Shown one piece after another: positions 34,580 through 43,753 of a stretch of DNA of 64,000 bases. Each line of letters starts with the position of its first letter. The first letter of the stretch is position 1. The notes beneath the pieces are model-generated. The model did no database searches and was not told the origin of the DNA. It worked only from the letters and a program-made list of their open reading frames with translations. The stretch lies in NCBI RefSeq assembly GCF_003573545.1, contig NZ_QWET01000014.1, positions 1-64,000 on the forward strand, in the 5' to 3' direction. The translations under genes and the position numbers were made by a program. Source of the stretch: Mariniphaga sediminis (GTDB taxonomy: Bacteria; Bacteroidota; Bacteroidia; Bacteroidales; Prolixibacteraceae).

Positions 34580-37318
34580 TCAAAACATCCTTGGTATCCC
34601 CAACTGTGTTTTACCGGAAGGATGGTATTTTACTTTTTCATTGGATTGTGGTTTTTCCGACTCAACAGTCCACGACCGGAGGCTTTCTTCTTCCTGGGTA
34701 AACACAATAACTTCACCTGCTTTTGTCTTTACCTCTGTTATTTCCCCGCTAACTGTTTTAACCCTTTTTTTCAGGGTTGACCGGACAAAAGCTTCACTCC
34801 AGGGTAATTCCAACCGGCACGGGTTCCCAAGTAAACTTTTAACAGACACCCATTGTACCTCCCCTTCCCTGATTTCGGCAGAGACAACAAAACCTCCAAC
34901 AGCATGGAGTGTAAACCGCCCGGTTTTATCATCAGGGAATGCCGGGAAAACCCGCAGAATACCATCATAACTTTGAAGCAACGATTCGTTCATTGCCGTT
35001 GACAATACCGACATGGACTCCATCGACATGTGGCGGAATGGCCACATACGCAACGGGAGCTTTTCATCGCTATTTATATCCTTTACAGTATTTGTTTTAA
35101 AAAACAGTTCTGCGTCCTCATTGATTAAGCCTTCCATCCCCCAATGCCCCCAGCCATTGCAGTATATTTGCCACCGCGAAGGAAAATTATCTAAATCAAC
35201 AGCCAATTCTTCGGAGAGCCCCAAACGTGCCAAAACTATTGGGACAGGATCCCAGCCCGTGCACTCAGTGCCGTATAAAAGTGTGGTGGCTGTCATAACA
35301 TCAAACAAGTTGCTATCTTTTTGCGACAGCCCGACCAATCCGGATGGAAAAACAGGAGAGTTAGGGACAGCCGGGAAAATCCCATCAAGGAGTTTTAATC
35401 CGTTTCTTTTACTTCGGATTGAATAGGCAGGACTGTCTTCCGAAAAAAACGAATAGGCGGGATCGTCTGTGTCAAAATATGTAGCCAGCCATTTTTTTTC
35501 TTTGATACCCCAACCAGCCGAAACAATATCATCAGTTGAGACAGAAGCCCCTTTGAAAATACCTTGGGCAATATTCAACTTTTCTTTTCCCCGGGCAATT
35601 AACCCTTTACTCGCTTTTACAACCGGAAGAGGGGCTAAATTCCCCAATATATCTTCCCACATTTTTACTTCAGGCAAATTAGCCCCGGCTACTTTCACAG
35701 CCTCCAAAGCCGTTGAGAACAATACTTCTGCATACACCAGTTCTGTAAGTCCATCCTTTAGCCTTATCCATCCTTCATACCCAGTCCCTTCTTTAGCATG
35801 GTACAATCCGTCATCCTCCTTAACCAAAAGCGATTCAAAAAAACGGGCGGCTTCCAGAATAAATGGAAGGGCTTGTTTTTCCAGGAATTTTTTATCCCCT
35901 GTATACTGGTATTGCCGCCAAAAATCAAGGGCAATTTCTGCTACGGGTGTATGGTTAAGCAATGTATGTGGCGAATTATACCCATTCCTGTTGGTTACAT
36001 CCGAGATAAAAGCCCCCCCGGAATCAAAGAATTTTTTCGCATCCTTTTTTGCCTGTGGTAATGAATTGAACCTGAAATCGAGGTATGGAGTTACCAGTTC
36101 GTGGAATCCGGCTGCATTCAACGGCCAGCATAACTGCTGCTGGTTCCAGTGGAAATAAAAATTCCAGTTTTGTACATCGTGGCTCCAGCCCCACAATCCA
36201 TTGTTAAAACGCCCGGGGTATTTACCACCCTGCGAAGCATTGGCGTAATACATGGTAAGATACCACAGGTTATTCAGGTAATCATCTCCATAATCCATAA
36301 ACGACCTGTCCCAAATAGTCTTCCAGGCTTCTGTATTGGATTTACGGAACGGTTCAACCCCTTTTTGCTTTATAGAAAAGAGAGATTCTTTTACTTCGAT
36401 AACCGGATTGTCAATGCCGGGAGAGGTAACAACGAAGGCAAACTGCACATTCTTCTTACTATTCCCGGATAGCCGGGTTAAAACCCTCCGTGAATGTTCG
36501 CGGGAATAACTTACTTCCAGCCCGTTATCCCGGATGACAGTCCCTCCAACTGCAAATGTCCCACTTGAGAGCTTTTGAGTTATAAAAATACTTTCATCTC
36601 CTGCAAACGAATCCGTCCCGGATAACCCGATAGCAGCATCCCTGTTTATTTGGTGATACCACCCTGAAAAGGTCCGGGAACCATACCTTTCAACAGCAAC
36701 CTCCACAGGTACGTCTTCGTTTAAATCACTATTCAGTTCATAAAAAAGGGTTCCGGTTTTATGGTCGATAAATGCCTTTAGCCCTACTTCCCCAAACGGG
36801 CTGGCCGCTTCCATTGTCATGGAAGCATCAGCCAGGTTGAGCCGGGCATTAAAACCGGATAAGTAAAGGGTATTAAAAACCGGGAACTGAAAATCGATAA
36901 TTATCCGACAGGCATGCCGCTGGGTAGTATACTGATCACAATTTTCATTTCCCCAGTTATCAAGGGTATCTGGTTTTGCATCGTCCCACAAATCGCTTTT
37001 ATTGACTACTGCAATTATTTTTGAACCTTCGCACCAAAAAAGGGCAGCAATTTCTCCATTGCCCAGAGGGATGCCCTGCATGGGGTCAATCGGCGGGCTT
37101 TTATAAACCAGGTCATATTGTGATACAACCCCGGGCCAGGATATGTCCCAATCTGCTGCCTGAGGATCAAATGCAGTACTTATTCCCGCTTTCCTGTCCG
37201 GAACAAAAGTGTCACCCCCTTTAGCAACATCTGACTTAATAGCCAGCTGTGCTGATAATGAGGAGTGGTTAAAACATATACAAAGTATAGCGAAAAAGAT
37301 AAAAATGTTTTTTTTCAT
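34580..37318 (-). CDS. GH95/DUF5703-like exported protein
   Basis: About 912 residues. The start at 37318 gives a Sec signal MKKNIFIFFAILCICF...SLSAQ; a further-upstream ATG at 37363 would add 15 residues without benefit. The N-terminal block YDLVYKSPPIDPMQGIPLGN with GEIAALFWCEG and SDLWDD recalls GH95 and the DUF5703 group. The helical core contains DDYLNNLWYLTMYYANASQG, WGWSHDVQNWNFYFHWN, QQQLCWPLNAAGF and the C-terminal GILRVFPAFPDDKTGRFTL, again as in GH95. The active-site block of true GH95 (a TINxN-like segment) is not preserved in recognisable form, so it may be a distant relative with another activity. It lies next to a clear GH95 enzyme. Confidence 0.65.
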   Translation of the reverse strand: MKKNIFIFFAILCICFNHSSLSAQLAIKSDVAKGGDTFVPDRKAGISTAFDPQAADWDISWPGVVSQYDLVYKSPPIDPMQGIPLGNGEIAALFWCEGSKIIAVVNKSDLWDDAKPDTLDNWGNENCDQYTTQRHACRIIIDFQFPVFNTLYLSGFNARLNLADASMTMEAASPFGEVGLKAFIDHKTGTLFYELNSDLNEDVPVEVAVERYGSRTFSGWYHQINRDAAIGLSGTDSFAGDESIFITQKLSSGTFAVGGTVIRDNGLEVSYSREHSRRVLTRLSGNSKKNVQFAFVVTSPGIDNPVIEVKESLFSIKQKGVEPFRKSNTEAWKTIWDRSFMDYGDDYLNNLWYLTMYYANASQGGKYPGRFNNGLWGWSHDVQNWNFYFHWNQQQLCWPLNAAGFHELVTPYLDFRFNSLPQAKKDAKKFFDSGGAFISDVTNRNGYNSPHTLLNHTPVAEIALDFWRQYQYTGDKKFLEKQALPFILEAARFFESLLVKEDDGLYHAKEGTGYEGWIRLKDGLTELVYAEVLFSTALEAVKVAGANLPEVKMWEDILGNLAPLPVVKASKGLIARGKEKLNIAQGIFKGASVSTDDIVSAGWGIKEKKWLATYFDTDDPAYSFFSEDSPAYSIRSKRNGLKLLDGIFPAVPNSPVFPSGLVGLSQKDSNLFDVMTATTLLYGTECTGWDPVPIVLARLGLSEELAVDLDNFPSRWQIYCNGWGHWGMEGLINEDAELFFKTNTVKDINSDEKLPLRMWPFRHMSMESMSVLSTAMNESLLQSYDGILRVFPAFPDDKTGRFTLHAVGGFVVSAEIREGEVQWVSVKSLLGNPCRLELPWSEAFVRSTLKKRVKTVSGEITEVKTKAGEVIVFTQEEESLRSWTVESEKPQSNEKVKYHPSGKTQLGIPRMF

Positions 37319-37484
37319 GTGTTTAATTTTTTTATTAATTAAGGCAACACATGGAATTTGCATTCGATTTTAATCATTTCGTTTTGTGTAAATTCCATGC
37401 TCATTTCATATTAGATAACTTCTACCAAAAATCTTATTAAGAAATTAATACGCCTTTCAATAATATTGCAGGGACATTGTTTTT

Positions 37485-40076
37485 CTAAAATACTAACTGA
37501 TATTCTTTTCCCTTTTCCGTTTCAAAGCTTATAATTCCTTTTTCATTATCCCTTTTGAATTTCACATCTTTCCCCTCTGATGTAATTCTGATGTTATTGA
37601 ATCCATTGTCTTTAAACTGACATTGTTTCCCACTTACCGAAATAATATTTGCTGAATTAATTTTTCCCTGGTTCCAATTCAAACCAACCTCAAATCCGCC
37701 TCTTGCCCTTAATCCTTTCACTTCTCCATTGGGAAGGGCGGATGGAAGCGCCGGAAGAAACTTTAATAAATGTTGCCGATCCTGAAAAATCATCTCGATA
37801 ATTGATGATGCCAATCCAATATTCGCTTCAACCTGGAATAATTTAATCCCTTCAAACCAGGCAAGTCCTCCTTTCCCCCCCCAGTCATTACAAGTAATCA
37901 GCAGGTTATCCAATACATGAATGGGGAGCATACTCTTCAATTGTCCATAAGCTTCATCTCCCCTGTAAAGCCTTGCCAAAATCTGAGCATCCCAAACATA
38001 TGTTAGTGATTGAGTCATTTTAACTCCGTAATCATGCCTCTTTTTTAATGCCAGGTAAGCGGCCTCAGCATAATCTGGCGTATTTTCAAAAGAAATACGG
38101 TCGCCAGGGCTTAACCCGACAAACTGTGATCTGTGCCTGTGCCCCGGATCGCCAGGGATATGGTCTTCCAGCCACTCAGTCAGATAACCATCATCATGAA
38201 TTTTCGGGAGAGGCACTTTTTCAAGGATGTTAGTCCACTTGTTAAGTACCCCTTGTTCAACCTTTAAAAGATTGCCTGCTTCAATCAGGTGCGTAAAAAG
38301 GTCCCTGATTAATTCCAAATCCATTGTAGAAGCAGACGAAAGGAAACTATAAGTACCCCCTCTTCCTGCGATAGGCATTTCAGGCGATGTACTCAATGAA
38401 GGGATTAAAAAACCTTCTTCATTTTCAAACAAAAAGTCTTCATAAAAATCACCTATTTCTAACATGAAGGGGTATAACCGTTCTTTCAGGAATTCCTGGT
38501 CACAGCTATACTCCCAATGCTGCCATAGCAACTGGGCAATCCAGGCCGCACCTCCCGACCAGTAAAAACCGATATTATCGACATTGCCAATATTGTTATA
38601 ATCACAGGTAGGAGGGAAATAAATACCGTCACATCCGTATAAATCCTTTGCAGCTATCCTCCCCTGGGGAATAAGTTCTTCGACCCAATCCATTAGTGGC
38701 TCCATCAGATCTCCCAAACTAACCATATCTAAAGGCCAGTAACACATTTCAACATTGAGATCCAGATGGTAATCACAATCCCAGGCGGGCCTCCTGTCCT
38801 GGTTCCAGATACCCTGGAGGTTAATTGGAGCTTTTGCAGGTTGCCCTTCCGGCTGAGGGCGTCCGCTACAAATTGCAAGGTATCTGGACATATTAAACAT
38901 TTTCGCCAGTAAAGAGTGGGATACCGTATTACTATCAATCGATTCTTTCAATAATGAGTCTGTGGCAACCATCGGGTCGTCTACCCCAAGCTCCAATGAA
39001 ACACGCCTGTACAATTCCTGGTGACTGGCAATATGTTTTTCTTTTAAAACCTCGTAGCTGGGATTCACATTTTCAAGCCTTTCATAACATTTTTCTACCA
39101 GATTTTTCCCGTTTTCAACTTCATCATCCACAGTAATGGCTAAAAAAATTAAAACTTCATCCGAAGAATCAAAAAAAGTTGAGGCTCCTTTATTCTCCGG
39201 AGATTCCTGATTTTGCCGGTATATGTATTTTAACCCGAAACTTTTCTCCGGCATTTCTACGCCTGCCTGCTGATATTCTTTTTTGCCGGCGGTTAACCGT
39301 CCCCCCCGCTGTATTATTTGTGCAACAACCGCAAACTTCTTCCCCTCTTCAAATTGTCCTTCCATAATTACCTTGTCCAAATCTGAATACCCTGTAACCC
39401 TGCATTCAGGGTCGGCCAGCCTCGACAATGATATTTCCCCTGTCAATGCCGCTGCTTTATTGGCAGACAAGCGTACTACCATAATCCCTTCCGGCCACGA
39501 ACAAAATGTTTCTCTTTTATACTTTACGCCCCCTGAGTTATAGCTGACTTCCACGATCCCCTTGTCCATATCCAACATCCGGACATAATCTGAGACCTTG
39601 CTTCCCTGATTATTCATATGGATATACATATCCCCTGCAGGGACGTAAGGGTTTACATAAATGGGCTTCCCTGTAACAGCAATTTTTTGTGTCGCCAGGG
39701 CCTCAGCCTCATTCCATTCATTTTGAAGGCAATGATCCCTTATTTTTTCAATATCTTCGGCTGTGTTATGTTTCTGGTATGTCCAGTATTGCCTCCACAG
39801 CAAGTCATGGTTTAATGCTATTCGTTCACGATGAGGCACGCCAAGTACCATCCCTCCAATCCTTCCGTTCCCTACCGGGTATCCTTCCGACCATTCGGAA
39901 GCAAATGCTTCTGACCATATCCGGGAATTGGGGAAATACCCTTCAAATTCACTTTTACCTCTTACTTCACCGGCCTTCCTGCTTTCATGATTGTGTTTCT
40001 TACTTTGTTTCTCTGTCCCCGGGGAACAACTCAATAAAACAAGAAAAGCTATAATTAGCATTTTATTCATGTTCAT
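37485..40076 (-). CDS. GH95 alpha-L-fucosidase/alpha-L-galactosidase, lipoprotein
   Basis: An 863-residue exported GH95 enzyme. The start MNMNKMLIIAFLVLLSC carries a lipobox, so it is likely an anchored lipoprotein. Blocks in order: ASEWSEGYPVGNGRIGGMVLG, RIALNHDLLW, PINLQGIWNQDRRPAWDCDY, the active-site segment HLDLNVEMCYWP, IPSLSTSPEMP with the likely general acid E566, and GHRHRSQFVGLSPGD. In characterised GH95 enzymes two asparagines activate water; here the first is aspartate (D439) and the second is N441. GH95 members cleave alpha-1,2-L-fucose, and some prefer alpha-L-galactose; which applies is not clear. With RhaT and the SDRs it supports a deoxy-L-hexose substrate. Confidence 0.88.
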   Translation of the reverse strand: MNMNKMLIIAFLVLLSCSPGTEKQSKKHNHESRKAGEVRGKSEFEGYFPNSRIWSEAFASEWSEGYPVGNGRIGGMVLGVPHRERIALNHDLLWRQYWTYQKHNTAEDIEKIRDHCLQNEWNEAEALATQKIAVTGKPIYVNPYVPAGDMYIHMNNQGSKVSDYVRMLDMDKGIVEVSYNSGGVKYKRETFCSWPEGIMVVRLSANKAAALTGEISLSRLADPECRVTGYSDLDKVIMEGQFEEGKKFAVVAQIIQRGGRLTAGKKEYQQAGVEMPEKSFGLKYIYRQNQESPENKGASTFFDSSDEVLIFLAITVDDEVENGKNLVEKCYERLENVNPSYEVLKEKHIASHQELYRRVSLELGVDDPMVATDSLLKESIDSNTVSHSLLAKMFNMSRYLAICSGRPQPEGQPAKAPINLQGIWNQDRRPAWDCDYHLDLNVEMCYWPLDMVSLGDLMEPLMDWVEELIPQGRIAAKDLYGCDGIYFPPTCDYNNIGNVDNIGFYWSGGAAWIAQLLWQHWEYSCDQEFLKERLYPFMLEIGDFYEDFLFENEEGFLIPSLSTSPEMPIAGRGGTYSFLSSASTMDLELIRDLFTHLIEAGNLLKVEQGVLNKWTNILEKVPLPKIHDDGYLTEWLEDHIPGDPGHRHRSQFVGLSPGDRISFENTPDYAEAAYLALKKRHDYGVKMTQSLTYVWDAQILARLYRGDEAYGQLKSMLPIHVLDNLLITCNDWGGKGGLAWFEGIKLFQVEANIGLASSIIEMIFQDRQHLLKFLPALPSALPNGEVKGLRARGGFEVGLNWNQGKINSANIISVSGKQCQFKDNGFNNIRITSEGKDVKFKRDNEKGIISFETEKGKEYQLVF

Positions 40077-40139
40077 AGATATTTAGTATTAATTTACACT
40101 TAATTATTGTAGCTCACACTATTAACAGAACTATATTCC

Positions 40140-41498
40140 TTAAAGCAAATAATCGTTTATATTTTCAATCTGTTCTTTCATCTCACGCAGGAATAAAGTT
40201 GCCTCGCCACCATCCAAAGCCTGATGGTTGTATGTGAGCGACAAACCCACCATGGGAACAAAACCATAGACACCCTCTCCCAAATCCCCGGGACGCAGCG
40301 TTACAGCGCACACTCCCAGAATAGCCGATTGGGGCAGATTGATAATGGGAGTAAACATTTCCACGCCGTAATTGCCAAGGTTTGAAACGGTAAATGTTGC
40401 AGCTTCAGGTTCCAACAGTTCCGGATTAATACTTCCTTTCCGGCATTGTGCGGCCAGCGTACTTATTCTGGATGAAAGTCCCCTAACGGAGAGGTCGTCT
40501 GCATTCCGGACAACAGGTACCATTAACCCGCGTTCCGTATCAACAGCAATTCCCAAATGGATTTTTTTAAACCAACGCATACTTTCACCCAGAAAGTGGG
40601 TATTGACCTGCGGCCATTTTCCCAAAGCCCTGATAACAGCATAACAAACCAGGTCATTGATGGTAATATTTTCCGGGTTCCTTCCGTCTACGAAATCTTT
40701 TTTCAATTGTTTGCGAACAGACAATATATTCCTTGCATCTGCACTCATGTGGTGGGTTAGTTGTGCCGAGTTTTGTAAGGACGTATGCATTGTTTTAGCT
40801 ATCAATCCGCGGACCCGGCTAATCTTTTTCTCTTCATAGTCATTTCCGTAAAACAGATTATACGGAACAGAATCTTTCCCCCGGCCAATGCTCATCTCAG
40901 CTTCCCTGTTTCCGGGTTCCGGGACAAAACTTTCCGGTGTTGTATGTGCCTGTTTCCTGGATTGTTTAGGTCCGGATTTCATAATTGCTTCAATGTCTTT
41001 TGCTATAATGCGGCCATTGGGTCCTGTACCATTTATCTTTTCATAAGAAACTCCCGACTTTTTGGCAATTGCTTTGGCAAGAGGGGATATTTTTATTCGT
41101 ACTTCCTCTCCGGGAAAAAGAAATTCATCGTTTTCCATGGTTCCCTTTAGAGCTTTATTCTCCTGCGTTTCAGCTTCATTAACTTCTGCTTGAAATGATT
41201 CATTTTTATTCCGGGCCTCACGAGTTTCCCCAGCCGGGCGAAATTCATCTGTATTTTCGCCTTTCTTTCCGATAACAGCAATATTGGTCAGCACAGGGAC
41301 TTCATCCCCCTCCCTGTAAAAAACAGCCAGTAATTCACCATCTGCTTTTGCTTCTTCTTCAAAAGTGGCTTTATCTGTTTCATACGAAAACAGGATGTCG
41401 CCTGTTTTCACCTGCTCACCAACCTGCCTGTACCATTCTCCCAATATGCAACTCTCCACTGATTGCCCCTGGCGGGGCATAATTACCGGTACTGCCAT
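40140..41498 (-). CDS. 2-oxoacid dehydrogenase complex E2 (dihydrolipoyl acyltransferase)
   Basis: A 452-residue E2 component. The N-terminal lipoyl domain has the lipoate-bearing K43 in SYETDKATFEEE. A peripheral-subunit-binding domain is at about 135-170 (ISPLAKAIAKKSGVSYEKIN). The catalytic domain ends with NHQALDGGEATLF, carrying the active-site H425 and D429. I start at the ATG at 41496-41498; the frame is open further upstream only from a TTG. The complex would transfer an acyl group from the E1 product to CoA. It follows the E1 gene by 75 nt, and the E3 (lipoamide dehydrogenase) gene is not in the window. The neighbourhood ties it to sugar catabolism, not central metabolism. Confidence 0.9.
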   Translation of the reverse strand: MAVPVIMPRQGQSVESCILGEWYRQVGEQVKTGDILFSYETDKATFEEEAKADGELLAVFYREGDEVPVLTNIAVIGKKGENTDEFRPAGETREARNKNESFQAEVNEAETQENKALKGTMENDEFLFPGEEVRIKISPLAKAIAKKSGVSYEKINGTGPNGRIIAKDIEAIMKSGPKQSRKQAHTTPESFVPEPGNREAEMSIGRGKDSVPYNLFYGNDYEEKKISRVRGLIAKTMHTSLQNSAQLTHHMSADARNILSVRKQLKKDFVDGRNPENITINDLVCYAVIRALGKWPQVNTHFLGESMRWFKKIHLGIAVDTERGLMVPVVRNADDLSVRGLSSRISTLAAQCRKGSINPELLEPEAATFTVSNLGNYGVEMFTPIINLPQSAILGVCAVTLRPGDLGEGVYGFVPMVGLSLTYNHQALDGGEATLFLREMKEQIENINDYLL

Positions 41499-41573
41499 AC
41501 TATCTTTTTTTCTGTCTAATTTTTTGTTCAACAAATCCTGAAAATCACATTTCTATTCAGGGTAAAGTGCATT

Positions 41574-43748
41574 TTACACCTGCCTCCGTGCTACTCTAAA
41601 AATCATATTCCGGACCTGGGTTATACCAGGAAGACATTCTTCTTCAAGCGGTTTCGAAACAGGAGGAGGAATATCCAGGCCATTGACCAATGCGATGGGA
41701 CTGTCCAGATAGTCAAAAAAACGCATTTGGCATTCGTATGCAATCGCCTTTCCTATTCCCAGGCTTTTAGCTGCCTGTTCCACAACAAGGATAGCACCGG
41801 TCTTCTTCAGCGATTGTCCTATCAGTTCATAATCAATATCCGCGGGACTTACCGTTCGCAAATCAATAATTTCTGTCTCAATTCCCTCTTTTACCAGCTC
41901 TTCTGCTGCTTCCGCACATAATTTTATTCCGGAAGAATAACTTAAAACAGTTACATCGCTCCCAGAACGGATTACATTAGCTTTCCCCATCTTTACGAAG
42001 TAATCCAGGTTACCTGCAGGAATATCAAATTTTTGCGGGTAAAGTTTGTTGTGTTCCAGCAACAAAACCGGGTCGGTAGATCTTATGGCAGAATTGAAAA
42101 GCCCGACATAATCAAATGCATTGGAAGGGGCAATAATACGCCATCCACTGAACAGGGAATAAAGACCCACCGGATCCATGGAGTGTTGCCCTCCATAACC
42201 ACAGCCGGTGGCAATTCTAATCCTCACTACAACGGGCATGTGGGTTGTATTGCCATACATATGCCGCAACTTACCAATCTGGTTAAATAACTGATCTGCA
42301 GCGACCAGTGTAAAATCCGCAAACATAATCTCGACAACAGGATACAGGCCATCCATTGCCGCCCCACCGGCAAGACCGGTGAAACCCGCCTCTGAAATGG
42401 GGGTATTCAATACCCTGTCCGGATATTTCTGAAATAACCCTTTGGTTGCCCCGTACGGACCTCCACCAAAATGGGCGACTTCTTCGCCCAGGACAAAAAC
42501 ATTATTGTCTTTTTCCATATTTCTGCCCGTTACGGCAGCAATGGCATCCGAATAAATTATTTCTTCAAACGTTTTAAAATCCTCCTTTTCTCTAAAAAGA
42601 ATATCATTAAATTCTGTCCCTTCACTTCTTAGTCCGTCTTCTACTTTCTTTATGTCTGGCCAAAGCCCGTCTTTTACAATAAAGTTTTTGCCTTCCAGAA
42701 TAGTACAATGATCCACAGCGGCTTGTACAATTCCATTTGATTTTTCTTTGATTTGTTCTATTTGCTCATCACTGAGAAGGTTATACTCTGCCAGTTTATC
42801 AGGATAAGCAGTGTAGGGGTCTTTTTTTCTCCACTTCTCTTCTTCCTCTTTGGTCCGGTATCCGAAATTGCTTCCTGAGACTGGTCCGGCATGGTGTGGA
42901 AACCGGTAACACTTTGCCTCTATCAGAACGGGCTTTTTTACTTTTTCGATTATTTCTTTTGCTTCATTTACCGCAAGCATTACGGCTAAAGGATCCATTC
43001 CGTCAACAATCCTGCTGACACACCGGTAGGCACTTCCTTTTTGGGCCAGGTCATCCATTCCTGCTGCTGCTTTTACAGAAGTCCCTACAGCATATTGGTT
43101 GTTTTCGATAACATAAATAATGGGTAACTCCCATATCCCTGCAAGGTTTATCGCTTCATGGAATGCCCCCTGATGTACCGCGCCATCGCCCAGAAAACAG
43201 ACGGTTACCTCCTTTTTTTTATTAAATTTAGAGGCAAATGCAGCGCCCGTTGCCAGAGGGACACCTCCTGCCACGATAGCATTACTCCCAATAAACCCAA
43301 TTTCCTTATTCCTTAAATGCATGGAACCTCCACGTCCTCCACAGCACCCAACAGACAAGCCCATTACTTCTCCCAGAAGTTGTGTTACCCCTTCAGTTAA
43401 TGTTTCAGGAATTTTATCCTTTAAAATATTAAAACCGGCAGAAAAATAAGAACCAATTAATTTTGCCAGGTAATGATGATGGGCCCTGTGTGTAGAAGCT
43501 ATCTTGTCTGTTGGGTTTAAAACAGACATTGCCCCGGCAGCACAGGCTTCCTGTCCAATACTGGTATGGACAGGACCGTGAATACACCCACCATCTGCAA
43601 GGGTTAGCAACATATTCTCAAATTCCCTGATAAGAAAGATTTCAAAGGCCATGCCTGCAAGAAGGTTTGAGTCTGTCCCTTCATAATCATTTTGGGAAAC
43701 AATTATCTTTTTGTAATCCAGTTCTGGTGTTACTTTTAAAAATTTCAT
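41574..43748 (-). CDS. 2-oxoacid dehydrogenase E1, alpha-beta fusion
   Basis: A 724-residue fusion of the E1 alpha and beta subunits of a thiamine-diphosphate-dependent 2-oxoacid (pyruvate, branched-chain or acetoin-type) dehydrogenase. The alpha part (to about 370) contains the ThDP motif GDGAVHQGAFHEAINLAG with GDG at 187-189 and NN at 216-217. The beta part begins near 390 (TFEEIIYSDAIAAVTGRNM) and ends with FDYLDSPIALVNGLDIPPPV. The substrate acid is not determined by these motifs. Fusion of the two subunits is common in Bacteroidota. It is 5 nt from the aldehyde dehydrogenase stop, so the ALDH, E1 and E2 genes form one block. Confidence 0.9.
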   Translation of the reverse strand: MKFLKVTPELDYKKIIVSQNDYEGTDSNLLAGMAFEIFLIREFENMLLTLADGGCIHGPVHTSIGQEACAAGAMSVLNPTDKIASTHRAHHHYLAKLIGSYFSAGFNILKDKIPETLTEGVTQLLGEVMGLSVGCCGGRGGSMHLRNKEIGFIGSNAIVAGGVPLATGAAFASKFNKKKEVTVCFLGDGAVHQGAFHEAINLAGIWELPIIYVIENNQYAVGTSVKAAAGMDDLAQKGSAYRCVSRIVDGMDPLAVMLAVNEAKEIIEKVKKPVLIEAKCYRFPHHAGPVSGSNFGYRTKEEEEKWRKKDPYTAYPDKLAEYNLLSDEQIEQIKEKSNGIVQAAVDHCTILEGKNFIVKDGLWPDIKKVEDGLRSEGTEFNDILFREKEDFKTFEEIIYSDAIAAVTGRNMEKDNNVFVLGEEVAHFGGGPYGATKGLFQKYPDRVLNTPISEAGFTGLAGGAAMDGLYPVVEIMFADFTLVAADQLFNQIGKLRHMYGNTTHMPVVVRIRIATGCGYGGQHSMDPVGLYSLFSGWRIIAPSNAFDYVGLFNSAIRSTDPVLLLEHNKLYPQKFDIPAGNLDYFVKMGKANVIRSGSDVTVLSYSSGIKLCAEAAEELVKEGIETEIIDLRTVSPADIDYELIGQSLKKTGAILVVEQAAKSLGIGKAIAYECQMRFFDYLDSPIALVNGLDIPPPVSKPLEEECLPGITQVRNMIFRVARRQV

Positions 43749-43753
43749 CCTGC

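Noticed and set aside
35469-36158. A 229-codon plus-strand frame opposite the GH95-like gene
   Set aside because: It is antisense to a gene with conserved signal peptide and family blocks; serine/proline-rich shadow translation with no domain.
41499-41534. Longer N-terminus for the E2 protein
   Set aside because: The upstream extension starts at TTG, is lysine-rich and unlike the start of lipoyl domains; the ATG at 41498 begins a standard lipoyl domain.
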